Assembly (NCBI GenBank): GCA_934457415.1
Contig: CAKSHM010000005.1
Coordinates: 124,001-188,000 of the forward strand
Length of the DNA: 64,000 nucleotides
Source of the DNA: an uncultured Eubacteriales bacterium
GTDB lineage: Bacteria; Bacillota; Clostridia; Oscillospirales; Acutalibacteraceae
Direction of reading: 5' to 3'
In this document: positions 42,988 through 51,705 of the stretch, piece by piece
How the letters are laid out: each line of letters begins with the position of its first letter
Numbering within the stretch: the stretch's first letter is position 1
Notes under the pieces: generated by a model
Database searches by the model: none
What the model saw: the letters and a program-made list of their open reading frames with translations, nothing else
What the model was told of the DNA's origin: nothing
Made by a program: the position numbers and the translations under genes

Positions 42988-44070
42988 GTGCATATGGAAA
43001 AAACTGCGCTCATTGCCATGAGCGGCGGCGTTGACAGCAGTGTTGCGGCATATTTAACGGTAAAAAGCGGTTATAAATGTATGGGAACAACCATGCGCCT
43101 TTACAGAAACGAAGATTTAGGACTCTGCAATTTTCATACATGCTGCTCACAAAAGGATATTGATGACGCCTCCGAGGTTGCCTTTAATCTTGATATTCCG
43201 TATGAAGTGCTTGATTTCACTTTTGATTTTAAAAATAAAATTATAGATAAATTTATTTCTACTTATGAAGCCGGCGGTACTCCGAACCCGTGTATTGACT
43301 GCAACAGGTTTATGAAATTCGATAAGCTGATGGGGTTTGCAAAGGAAAAACAACTGGATTTTGTTGTAACGGGGCATTATGCGAGAATAGATTATATTAA
43401 CGGCAGATATTTGCTTAAAAAAGCCCGTGATTTATCTAAAGACCAAAGTTATGTTCTTTATTCTCTTACACAGGAGCAATTGGCACATACTCTCTTTCCG
43501 CTTGGGGATTATGAAAAATCCGAAACAAGAAAAATTGCTGAAGAAAACGGATTTGTCAATTCTAAAAAGCCTGACAGTCAGGATATATGCTTTGTTCCCG
43601 ACGGCGACTATGTAAAATTTATGGAGACTTACACAGGAAAACATTACGAAAAGGGAAATTACCTCGACAAGAACGGAAATGTTATCGGAACGCATGAGGG
43701 AGCCGTTCATTATACAATAGGACAAAGAAAAGGGCTTAAAATCGCTTTGGGCGAACCTGTTTATGTTTTCGATAAAAATATGGAAGACAATACCGTTTCA
43801 ATAGGAGAAGAAAAGCTTTTATTTAAAAAGCGCCTTATTGCGGATGAAATGAATTGGATTGCTTTTGATAAGCTTACAGCCGATTTAAGGGTAAAGGCAA
43901 AAACAAGATACAGGCAAAAGGAGCAATGGGCAACCGTCTCCCCTCTTGATAACGGTGAAATCTGTCTTACCTTTGATGAGCCGCAAAGAGCAATGACAGT
44001 CGGACAGGCGGTTGTTTTATACGATGAAGATACCGTCGTAGGCGGCGGAACCATAAAAAAAGTATTCTGA
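42988..44070 (+). CDS. mnmA: tRNA-specific 2-thiouridylase MnmA
   Basis: A 360-residue PP-loop ATPase that inserts sulfur at U34 of Glu, Gln and Lys tRNAs. It has MSGGVDSSVAAYL near the N-terminus, the catalytic Cys in NPCIDCNRFMKF (~residue 98) and the second Cys in DSQDICFVPDGDY (~198). GTG 42988 is chosen because AGGAG lies 9 bases upstream; ATG 42994 and GTG 42979 are alternatives. It needs a cysteine desulfurase, and one lies two genes downstream. Confidence 0.95.
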   Translation: MHMEKTALIAMSGGVDSSVAAYLTVKSGYKCMGTTMRLYRNEDLGLCNFHTCCSQKDIDDASEVAFNLDIPYEVLDFTFDFKNKIIDKFISTYEAGGTPNPCIDCNRFMKFDKLMGFAKEKQLDFVVTGHYARIDYINGRYLLKKARDLSKDQSYVLYSLTQEQLAHTLFPLGDYEKSETRKIAEENGFVNSKKPDSQDICFVPDGDYVKFMETYTGKHYEKGNYLDKNGNVIGTHEGAVHYTIGQRKGLKIALGEPVYVFDKNMEDNTVSIGEEKLLFKKRLIADEMNWIAFDKLTADLRVKAKTRYRQKEQWATVSPLDNGEICLTFDEPQRAMTVGQAVVLYDEDTVVGGGTIKKVF

Positions 44071-44084
44071 TTTCGGAGGAATAA

Positions 44085-44816
44085 ATGTTAAATCAGTTTT
44101 CAAGAACCGAAATGATTTTAGGCTCTGACGCTATGAAAAAATTAAATAATTCCCGCATTGCCGTGTTCGGAATCGGCGGAGTCGGAAGCTATGCCGCCGA
44201 GGCGCTTGTAAGAGCGGGAATCGGAACTTTGGATTTGATTGACGGCGATAAGGTCTGTCTTTCAAATATTAACCGTCAGCTTTTTGCAACGCATTTAACT
44301 CTTGATCTTTACAAAACAGACGCAGCCGTTAAAAGACTTTCGGAAATAAATCCCGATGTCAGAATAAATGCCTTTAACTGTTATTATAATTCCGAAAATG
44401 CCGAACAGTTTATCTTTTCGGATTACGATTATATCATAGACGCGATAGATATAGTTTCCTCAAAGCTTTTACTTGCAGAAAAAGCATATAATTCAAGCGT
44501 CCCTATAATCAGCTCTATGGGTGCGGGAAACAAACTCAATCCGACTGCTTTTGAAGTAACCGATATTTATAAAACCTCGGTTTGTCCTCTTGCAAAGGTT
44601 ATGAGAACTGAGCTGAAAAAAAGAAAAATCAAAAAGCTTAAGGTGGTTTATTCAAAAGAACTTCCGTTAAAGCCTGAAGAAAGTGAAGAAAAAAGCGAAA
44701 ACCGCAGGCAAATTCCCGGAAGCGTTTCTTTCGTACCTCCCGTTGTAGGTCTTATTATAGCAGGCGAGGTTATTAAGGACTTAACCGATATCAGAGGAAA
44801 AGGATTTGGAGCATGA
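44085..44816 (+). CDS. tcdA: tRNA threonylcarbamoyladenosine dehydratase TcdA
   Basis: A 243-residue ThiF/E1-like ATPase with GIGGVGSYAAEALVRAG (nucleotide loop, ~residue 27), DGDKVCLSNINRQL and SSMGAGNKLNPTAFEV (~145). It converts t6A37 to the cyclic form ct6A37. TrmO acts on the same nucleotide, so two t6A37-modifying enzymes sit within 2 kb. In E. coli TcdA works with a cysteine desulfurase system (CsdA/CsdE), and a desulfurase follows here with a four-base overlap. GGAGG precedes the start. Confidence 0.92.
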   Translation: MLNQFSRTEMILGSDAMKKLNNSRIAVFGIGGVGSYAAEALVRAGIGTLDLIDGDKVCLSNINRQLFATHLTLDLYKTDAAVKRLSEINPDVRINAFNCYYNSENAEQFIFSDYDYIIDAIDIVSSKLLLAEKAYNSSVPIISSMGAGNKLNPTAFEVTDIYKTSVCPLAKVMRTELKKRKIKKLKVVYSKELPLKPEESEEKSENRRQIPGSVSFVPPVVGLIIAGEVIKDLTDIRGKGFGA

Positions 44817-45948
44817 TATATCTTGATTATTCGGCAAATACACCTGCCGATGAAAGTGTTCTTGAAGCGTTTATAAAAACCGAACGCGAATTTATTTCAA
44901 ACCCGAATTCAAATCATGAGGGCGGAATAAAAGCGCGCGAAAAAATGTCTTGCACGGTTGAAAAACGGCAGAATTACTTAATGTTTTACCCTCCGAAATC
45001 ATTTTTACTTCCGGAGCAAGCGAATCAAATAATACCGCAATCAATGGAATTGCAAAGGCGGCAAGGCATATCGGGAAACATATTATAACCTCTCCTCTCG
45101 AACATTCTTCCGTAAGCGGAAGTCTGACTTATCTTCAGGAGAACGGTTATGAAATTGATGTTTTAAAAATCAATTCGGACGGTAAAATTGATTTAAACTG
45201 TTTAAAAGAATTACTCAATAAAAACACCGTTCTTTTGGCAATTACGGCTGTTGACAGTGAGCTTGGCGTTATTCAGCCTATTGATGAAATAGAAGAAATC
45301 TTAAAGGATTTTCCCGATTGCAGACTTCATGTTGACGCGACGCAGGCAATAGGTAAAATAAAATTCAGCTTTGACGGGATTGATACTGCAGCTTTTGCGC
45401 CCCATAAATTTTACGGCCTGAACGGCGTAGGAGTCCTTTATAAAAAGAACAAGCTTGTTTTAGAGCCTTTAATTCACGGAGGTAAAAGCACTACTGTTTA
45501 CAGAAGCGGCACCCCTGCCCTGTCTCTTGCGGTTTCCGCCGAAACGGCGCTAAATCTCGCTATTAAGAATTTCGATAAAAGATTTGAAAAAGTTCAAAAG
45601 CTAAATAACGATTTAAGAGAGTTCTTTTCGGGATTTGACTGCGTTACCATAAACAGCCCAAAAGATGCCGTACCTCATATTCTTAATATCAGTGTAAACG
45701 GTGTTAAAGCTACGGTAGTCCAGAGATTTTTGAGTGAAAAAGGCGTTTATGTTTCTGTTAAATCCGCATGTTCTTCGGACGGTACACCGTCAAGGGCGGT
45801 ATATGAAATAAGCAGGAGCCGAAAAAATGCGCTTTCCTCTTGGAGAATAAGCTTAAGCCACTTGACAACAGATGAAGAACTATCGGAATTTAAACAGATA
45901 TTCAAAAACTGTATTGATGAAATTTTTAAAAAAACGGAGAAAAAATGA
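44813..45948 (+). pseudogene. Cysteine desulfurase (NifS/IscS-like), single frameshift
   Basis: A PLP enzyme of the NifS/IscS class, ~380 residues if repaired. The N-terminal part (YLDYSANTPADESVLEAF) is in one frame until the A5 run at 44961-44965. From there the family sequence (FTSGASESNNTAI, PLEHSSVSG) continues in the next frame to 45948. One missing A explains it. The rest is intact: HVDATQAIGK, PLP Lys in APHKFYG and catalytic Cys in KSACSSDGTPS. It could be a sequencing error, a recent mutation, or slippage decoding at the A run. It would supply sulfur to MnmA and the TtcA-like protein. Confidence 0.88.
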
Positions 45949-46790
45949 AAAGACAGCTTGAGGTTTATCAGAATATCGAAAGAAGTATTCAGAAAAAATT
46001 CAGAAAAACAATATGGAACCCATTTATTACCGCAATAAAACGTTACAATTTAATAGAGAGCGGAGATAAAATAGCAGTTTGTATCTCAGGCGGAAAAGAT
46101 TCAATGCTTATGGCAAAACTCATGCAGATGTTAAAAAGGCACAGCGAGGTTCCTTTTGAGCTTGTGTTTTTGGTTATGGACCCGGGGTATAACGAAATTA
46201 ACAGAGCAAAAATCGAAAGCAATGCCAAGCTTTTGAATATTCCGATAACTGTTTTCGAAACAAATATATTCGATATTGCAAACAGCACCGACGAATCTCC
46301 CTGCTATCTCTGCGCCAAAATGCGAAGAGGTCATTTATACGCGAAAGCTAAGGAGTTAGGGTGCAATAAAATAGCTTTGGGTCATCATTTCAGCGATGTG
46401 ATTGAAACAACGCTTATCGGCATGTTCTACGGCTCTCAGCTTCAGGCTATGCCCCCTAAGCTTCACAGCAAGAACTTTGAGGGCATGGAGCTTATTCGCC
46501 CGATGTACTGTATACATGAGGAAGATATTATTGCTTTTAAGCGCTACAACGAGCTTGAATTCATTCAGTGTGCCTGCCGTTTTACCGAAAACTGCACCAT
46601 GTGCGACAACGGCGGAGGCGGTTCAAAAAGACAGGAAATCAAAAATCTTATTAAAAAGCTCAAAAAAGACAATCCCTATCTTGAGATAAGCATATTCAAC
46701 AGCATTCATTCCGTTTGCTTAGATACTATGGTAGGATATAAAACAGGCGGAAAAGAATATAATTTTAACGATATTTATAAAAACAGATAA
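45945..46790 (+). CDS. TtcA/TilS-type PP-loop protein, probable tRNA thiolation enzyme
   Basis: A 281-residue PP-loop ATPase with CISGGKDSMLMAK (~residue 49), PCYLCAKMRRGHLY (~125, Cys-x2-Cys) and a second cysteine cluster ACRFTENCTMCDNG (~208). Cysteine pairs of this type bind a [4Fe-4S] cluster in TtcA, which makes 2-thiocytidine 32 in tRNA. It overlaps the desulfurase stop as ATGA. The exact target is not certain, because Firmicutes TtcA-like proteins include uncharacterised groups. A terminator follows. Confidence 0.85.
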   Translation: MKRQLEVYQNIERSIQKKFRKTIWNPFITAIKRYNLIESGDKIAVCISGGKDSMLMAKLMQMLKRHSEVPFELVFLVMDPGYNEINRAKIESNAKLLNIPITVFETNIFDIANSTDESPCYLCAKMRRGHLYAKAKELGCNKIALGHHFSDVIETTLIGMFYGSQLQAMPPKLHSKNFEGMELIRPMYCIHEEDIIAFKRYNELEFIQCACRFTENCTMCDNGGGGSKRQEIKNLIKKLKKDNPYLEISIFNSIHSVCLDTMVGYKTGGKEYNFNDIYKNR

Positions 46791-46793
46791 TAA

Positions 46794-46831
46794 AAAAACT
46801 TCGTTTCATTTTTTTGAAACGAAGTTTTTTT
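46794..46831. terminator. Bidirectional terminator between ttcA-like and hydrogenase genes
   Basis: AAAACTTCGTTTCA pairs with TGAAACGAAGTTTT around a T-rich loop; A and T runs flank both sides. It separates two convergent operons. Confidence 0.9.
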
Positions 46832-46839
46832 AAACATAT

Positions 46840-48264
46840 TTATTTTAAAACGGAAATTGCGTCGCTTATGGTTTTTTCGAGAGCTTCCTTTCCGTATTTA
46901 TCTACCTCTGCTTTGTTTTTTTCGCCGTGTGTAAGACAGCCGGCTCCGCCAATACAGCCTCCTACGCAAGCCATGCCTTCAATAAAGTTGGCATCAAGAA
47001 GATTTTTGCTTTTCTTCAAAAGAGCAACTCTGCAAGCTTCTATTCCGTCACAGGAGCAAGCTTTAAGCTCAAAGTTCTCAACTCCATGCTCTTTCAATCC
47101 CTCGGCTACTGCGTCGGAAAGGCCGCCGCAGCGGGCAAATATTCTTCCGAAATAAGAAGCATTGTCAAGGGATCCCTCTTCAAGTGAAGTAATGTCAAGA
47201 TCTCTGCTGTCAAAAAGCGCCTGAAGCTCTTCAAATGTCATAGCTACATCAACATAGGGCTTAACGCTTTCCTTTTTTACTTCTGCCTTCTTTGCGGTGC
47301 AGGGTCCGATGAAAATAACCTTACAGGGTGCTTCATGCTCCTTTATATATTTTGCGATTTCAGCCATAGGCGACAAATTATGGGAAACGTAGTGCTTTAA
47401 ATCAGGAAACGATTTTTCAATATAACTTACAAATGCGGGACAGCATGAACTTGTTAAAAATCCTTTTTGAGCAAGCTCCATACATTCCTTGTCCGCAACC
47501 ATATCGGCACCCAATGCCGCTTCGACAACGGTATGAAAGCCTAACTGCTTTAAGCCTGTTATTACCTGTCCCAGCTTTGCGTAATTGAACTGGCTTGAAA
47601 TTGAAGGGGCAACTACCGCAAAAACCTTATATTCTGAATTGTTTTTGCTCTTTTTAAGTATATCAATCGCGTCAAGAATGTAGGATTTATCGCTTATAGC
47701 GCCGAAAGGACACTGATAAACACATGCGCCGCAGGAAATACATTTTGAATTATCAATTGCGGCGGCTTTGTTCTCGTTCATGGTTATCGCCTTGATTTTG
47801 CAGGCGTTTTCACACGGTCTGCGGCGGCTGATTATAGCAGTATACGGACAAACTCTTGAACATGCTCCGCATTCCTTGCATTTTGATTTATCAATGTGAG
47901 CAACATGATTTTCGTCAAATGTTATTGCACCGAAACGGCATGCGTCCTCACATCTGTGCGCAAGGCAGCCTCTGCATGCGTTAGTAACCTCATATCCGCC
48001 CATGGGACATTCGTCACAAGCGGTTTCGATAACCTCAATAACATTATGATTATCAGCATTTCCGCCCATCGCAAGCCTTACCCTGTCGCTGAGTATTGCT
48101 CTTTCCTTATAAACACAGCAACGCATAGTAGGAGTATTCCCCGGAACTATTATTTTCGGAATATCAAGAATATTTTCAAGCAGAGTATCATTCCATGCAA
48201 GTCTTGCAACCTCCCTTAAAACCTTATATTTAAGATGCTGCACTTTTGTATCAAATTTATGCAT
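46840..48264 (-). CDS. Monomeric [FeFe] hydrogenase
   Basis: A 474-residue protein with several ferredoxin-type clusters (CRGCLAHRCEDAC, CKECGACSRVCPY, CISCGACVYQCPF, residues ~95-190) and an H-cluster domain. Its three motifs are SSCCPAFVSY (~275), IGPCTAKKAE (~323) and GMACVGGCIGGAGC (~435). The variant motifs fit the group B or ferredoxin-dependent monomeric class of Clostridia, which makes H2 from reduced ferredoxin in the cytoplasm. It is the last gene of the sensory hydrogenase run and a plausible regulated output of it. Confidence 0.88.
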   Translation of the reverse strand: MHKFDTKVQHLKYKVLREVARLAWNDTLLENILDIPKIIVPGNTPTMRCCVYKERAILSDRVRLAMGGNADNHNVIEVIETACDECPMGGYEVTNACRGCLAHRCEDACRFGAITFDENHVAHIDKSKCKECGACSRVCPYTAIISRRRPCENACKIKAITMNENKAAAIDNSKCISCGACVYQCPFGAISDKSYILDAIDILKKSKNNSEYKVFAVVAPSISSQFNYAKLGQVITGLKQLGFHTVVEAALGADMVADKECMELAQKGFLTSSCCPAFVSYIEKSFPDLKHYVSHNLSPMAEIAKYIKEHEAPCKVIFIGPCTAKKAEVKKESVKPYVDVAMTFEELQALFDSRDLDITSLEEGSLDNASYFGRIFARCGGLSDAVAEGLKEHGVENFELKACSCDGIEACRVALLKKSKNLLDANFIEGMACVGGCIGGAGCLTHGEKNKAEVDKYGKEALEKTISDAISVLK

Positions 48265-48276
48265 CGTTTTTCTCCT

Positions 48277-49449
48277 TTAAAAATAACTTACTTTAATTCG
48301 CTTGCCCATTTTTCTAAGACAGTCGGACAATTCTTCAACAAGGTTCATTTTGATATTGAAATTGATTGGCAAATCCGGATTCTGATGCGCCGGATTAACT
48401 GCTCTGCCGACAAAGAAATTTATATCGGTTGCTTCTTCAAAAAGAAGCCTGCAAATAAGCGACGCTCCGTCACGGCTGAAGCTCCAATGCTCATAAAGTT
48501 CATTTTTATCTAATGCATCCTTTGCATATTCAATGACTTTATTTATCGTTATAACTCCCTCGGTCACCAAATCAACACCCTCAATCTCCGCTATGGGCGG
48601 AACATCGCTTTTTTCAAAATTAAGAGATGTTTTAACGGTTTGGCCCAAATATTTAGCGGCAATTTTTGAGGTCGTTCCTCCACAGACAATATGCTTTCCC
48701 TCTTTTGAAAAGAAAAGAGACATCATTCTGTCGCAGTCATCAGGATTTCTCGGAGGACCGAAAAGAATATTCATCGGCTCGCGCTTTCTTATTTTTATAA
48801 CGCATGCTGTCGCGTCGTCTCCGGGGTGATATCCGTATTGCTTATTACATTCGTCTATAAGCATTGTTGAAAGAGTTTTTGCGGTATACCCGACATCGGC
48901 TATTGACAGCATAAACTGTGCTATATCTTCCCTTTTCCAGCCGAAATTAAATGCTATTCCTATTCCGGCATGAGGACAGCCGTCGCTCATGGCGATAAAA
49001 ACATCACCTTCGGTAAGACTGATTTCGGATTTATAGATCGTCTTCCCGCCTATACTTAACTCTGTTTTCGGATAATCGTAAATCTCGCTGTTTCTTATAA
49101 TAATAACCTGCGGATTATCATACTGAATGATTTCTGCATACGAATTATTTATTAAATGAATAATTGTAAAGGTTGAATACGCAACTCCTCTTACCGAGCA
49201 TATAGGTAAGGTTGCGGCAATGGTTGAAACGCAGTCCTCAAGCGGAAGTCCCTCGGCAATCATAGTTGAAATAATTTTTGAAGTGAGCGTTGAAAGGATG
49301 CTCGCTTTAACGCCGCTTCCCAAACCGTCCGCCAAAACGATAACCGTTGAATTCTCGTTTTGCTCAATAATATCAACATGATCGCCGCATAGCTGTTCGC
49401 CCTCATGATTTATACTTTTCCAGCCGATATCAGCACAAAGGTTATTCAT
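48277..49449 (-). CDS. SpoIIE-type PP2C serine phosphatase linked to a sensory hydrogenase
   Basis: A 390-residue protein. Residues ~1-220 form a PP2C/SpoIIE phosphatase with metal-binding acids in VIVLADGLGSGVKAS (~38), MSDGCPHAG (~153) and PGDDATACVIK (~213). Residues ~225-390 are a second domain beginning ILFGPPRNPDDCDR with VCGGTTSKIAAKYL; I do not recognise it. It overlaps the HydS-like gene by eight bases, so both are made together. Phosphatase-linked HydS systems are known in Clostridia (group C3). It would dephosphorylate a protein in response to H2; the partner kinase is not in the window. Confidence 0.85.
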   Translation of the reverse strand: MNNLCADIGWKSINHEGEQLCGDHVDIIEQNENSTVIVLADGLGSGVKASILSTLTSKIISTMIAEGLPLEDCVSTIAATLPICSVRGVAYSTFTIIHLINNSYAEIIQYDNPQVIIIRNSEIYDYPKTELSIGGKTIYKSEISLTEGDVFIAMSDGCPHAGIGIAFNFGWKREDIAQFMLSIADVGYTAKTLSTMLIDECNKQYGYHPGDDATACVIKIRKREPMNILFGPPRNPDDCDRMMSLFFSKEGKHIVCGGTTSKIAAKYLGQTVKTSLNFEKSDVPPIAEIEGVDLVTEGVITINKVIEYAKDALDKNELYEHWSFSRDGASLICRLLFEEATDINFFVGRAVNPAHQNPDLPINFNIKMNLVEELSDCLRKMGKRIKVSYF

Positions 49450-51115
49450 CGCTGATCGACTCCTTTAATTTTGTTAACGCAATTTTTGTTTCGGCAGCAG
49501 TTTCTCCGAGCAAGGAAGCAATTTCCTGAACAATACGCATCTGCTTGTCTACAACCTTATCGGCAATTTCAACCGTTTGCTTACTTATGCTTTCTTTCTT
49601 TTCCCGCTGAATTTCCTCATCTGTAACATCGCGGAGAATACATACAAGAAGTCTGTATTCCTTATCATAAAGAACAGTTTCCTCAACATATTTTTCATAT
49701 TCCGCAAGATATACCCTTTTGTTATAAATATTTCTGTTTTTGCTCAAAACCGAAAGGAAATCGGACGGGTCCATAATTCTTACTACCTGATCGCCTAAGA
49801 CATCGGATTCATAGCGGATATTAAGAATTTTAAGAGCTGATTTATTGATTTGCTGCACCTCAAGCTTTTCGTTTAAAACTATAAGACCGTTAGGAGTATT
49901 TCTGACAATCGTATCTGAAAAGCTTTCCGCCTTTTCCTTAAGAAAAGGAAGGCACATTGATACCTCTGCCTTGCCCTGACAAATTGCAATTGCCTTTTCA
50001 CGGCAGGTATTATAACCGCAGGAACCGCAGTTAAGCTCGTCGGACGGCTTAACCTTTCCCATCTGCTTTAATGCTTCGGTGATTTCGCTTTCGGACGGCA
50101 TCTGTAGCTTATGATTTATTTTTTCAAAAACTTTAACAAGCTCATCGGGCTCAGGCTGTGAAACGGGAAAATCGTTTTTCCCCGCAAAATTGAATATAGC
50201 AGAATAATCCTTTACGGGAGATCGATGAAATTTTTCCATAACCGGTCCGCCGATACAGCTACCTGTGCAAGCCGACATTTCTATAAAGCATTTATGGATG
50301 TTTCCGTTATGAATATCCTTAAGGGCGGATATGCAGTTATCAACACCGTCAACAGCCATATATGTATAACCCGAGGATTTTGTATCCATGGTTTTTAAAA
50401 TACCGCCTGTGGTAGGAAAAAAACGCTCTATTCCGCCGTCTTCAGTATCTTCGGCAGGCTCAAAAGAAATATTTTCTTCTTTAAGCCACTCGGTAAGCTC
50501 ATCAAAAGTAAGAACTGCGTCGACAATTCCGTCATAATGAGAAGCTTCATCCTTTTTAGCTACACAAGGACCGATAAAAACTGTTTTTGCATTCGGAATT
50601 CTCGTTTTGATATCGGTGCAATGCGCCTGCATAGGAGATAAAACATCTGCCAGAAAACCAAGCTCATCGGGAAAATATTTCTGAATAAGCAGATTTACGG
50701 AATGGCAGCATGAAGAAATGATAATATCCCTGTTTTTTTCATTTATCATTCTTTCATATTCACGTTTTACGAGAGTTGCGCCTATTGCCGTTTCTTCGAC
50801 ATCAAAAAATCCGAGCTTTTTAAGTGCGGCTCTCATGGAAGCTATACCAATACCCTCATAATTTGCAGCAAATGACGGAGCGAGACTTACTATTACAGGC
50901 TCTCCCGACTGAAGTAAAACCTTGACTTTTTCTGTTTCACTTACGATCTGCTTCGCATTCTGAGGACATACTACGAAGCACTGACCGCACAAAATACATT
51001 CATTCCCTATAATATAGGCTTGATTTCCGGAAAAACGAATTGATTTTACGGGACAGTGTCTGATACATTTATAGCAATTTTTGCAATTCGATTTTTTCAG
51101 AGTCAGGCAATCCAT
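49442..51115 (-). CDS. hydS: HydS-type sensory [FeFe] hydrogenase with PAS domain
   Basis: A 557-residue fusion. Residues ~8-55 hold two ferredoxin motifs (CKNCYKCIRHCP, CILCGQCFVVCP). The H-cluster domain follows with SSCCHSVNLL (~135), IGPCVAKKDE (~185) and SACTGSCIGGPV (~285). Then come a small Fe-S domain (CGSCGYNTCREKA, ~360), a PAS domain (~395-510, NTPNGLIVLNEKLEV) and a C-terminal coiled coil. No kinase or enzyme output domain is attached. This is the layout of group C sensory hydrogenases, thought to sense H2 and signal through PAS to the adjacent phosphatase. Signalling here is inference. Confidence 0.88.
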   Translation of the reverse strand: MDCLTLKKSNCKNCYKCIRHCPVKSIRFSGNQAYIIGNECILCGQCFVVCPQNAKQIVSETEKVKVLLQSGEPVIVSLAPSFAANYEGIGIASMRAALKKLGFFDVEETAIGATLVKREYERMINEKNRDIIISSCCHSVNLLIQKYFPDELGFLADVLSPMQAHCTDIKTRIPNAKTVFIGPCVAKKDEASHYDGIVDAVLTFDELTEWLKEENISFEPAEDTEDGGIERFFPTTGGILKTMDTKSSGYTYMAVDGVDNCISALKDIHNGNIHKCFIEMSACTGSCIGGPVMEKFHRSPVKDYSAIFNFAGKNDFPVSQPEPDELVKVFEKINHKLQMPSESEITEALKQMGKVKPSDELNCGSCGYNTCREKAIAICQGKAEVSMCLPFLKEKAESFSDTIVRNTPNGLIVLNEKLEVQQINKSALKILNIRYESDVLGDQVVRIMDPSDFLSVLSKNRNIYNKRVYLAEYEKYVEETVLYDKEYRLLVCILRDVTDEEIQREKKESISKQTVEIADKVVDKQMRIVQEIASLLGETAAETKIALTKLKESISDE

Positions 51116-51120
51116 TTATT

Positions 51121-51384
51121 TCAATTCCTTTCTTCAGAAATGTTTTTTAAAATTTTTTCTTCAAAAAATTCATCAAATTTTTCGGGAGTCAAACCGGTAT
51201 AAACCTCATCGTCAACGGTAACGGTAACACCCTCGCGGTTACATCTTCCGGTACAGAAGCTGCCGGCTAAAGTTATTTCATTCTCAAGACCGTTTTTTTC
51301 GATTGCTTTCTGAAACAGTTCGACAATTTTTTCAGAGCCTTTTATATGGCATGCCGATCCGACGCAGATCTGAATTATCATCAA
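51121..51384 (-). CDS. NuoE-like [2Fe-2S] ferredoxin (second copy)
   Basis: An 87-residue thioredoxin-fold ferredoxin with CVGSACHIKGS (~residue 7) and GSFCTGRCN (~42), four cysteines for a [2Fe-2S] cluster. It resembles the small subunit of NADH dehydrogenases and electron-bifurcating hydrogenases. It lies one base from its paralogue upstream and five bases from hydS, so it probably passes electrons to or from the sensory hydrogenase. No NuoF-like flavoprotein is present nearby, so NADH coupling is not supported. Confidence 0.85.
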   Translation of the reverse strand: MMIIQICVGSACHIKGSEKIVELFQKAIEKNGLENEITLAGSFCTGRCNREGVTVTVDDEVYTGLTPEKFDEFFEEKILKNISEERN

Positions 51385-51630
51385 TTATTTTTCCAACCTT
51401 TTTAAAACATTTTCTTCAAAAAATCCTGTAACGGATTCGGGATCGACAGAGAAAAATTCTCCGTCAACAGTCACACAAACCCCTTGCTGACATTTGCCCA
51501 TGCAAAAAGTTCCCGAAAGGTCAACCTTATCGGAAAGATTTTTTTCGGCAATCAATTTCTGGAGCATTTCGACAACCTGTCTTGAACCCTTAATATGACA
51601 GGAAGATCCGATACATACAGTTATTTTCAT
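51385..51630 (-). CDS. NuoE-like [2Fe-2S] ferredoxin (first copy)
   Basis: An 81-residue protein clearly paralogous to the next gene: CIGSSCHIKGS (~residue 6) and GTFCMGKCQ (~42) hold the four cluster ligands, and the rest aligns end to end. Tandem duplication is likely. First gene of the five-gene hydrogenase run; AGGAG lies upstream of the ATG. I found no convincing promoter in the 75 bases upstream, which contain an imperfect hairpin near 51665-51695. Confidence 0.85.
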   Translation of the reverse strand: MKITVCIGSSCHIKGSRQVVEMLQKLIAEKNLSDKVDLSGTFCMGKCQQGVCVTVDGEFFSVDPESVTGFFEENVLKRLEK

Positions 51631-51705
51631 AAAAATTCTCCTAACTGCCGCAGAAAATTTTATTATGACCGGTTATCCTTTGCGGCTTGCGGAAACCGAC
51701 CGTTT

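Noticed and set aside
51121..51630. NADH-dependent bifurcating hydrogenase HydABC
   Set aside because: Only small NuoE-like ferredoxins are present; no NuoF-like FMN/NADH subunit lies in the cluster.
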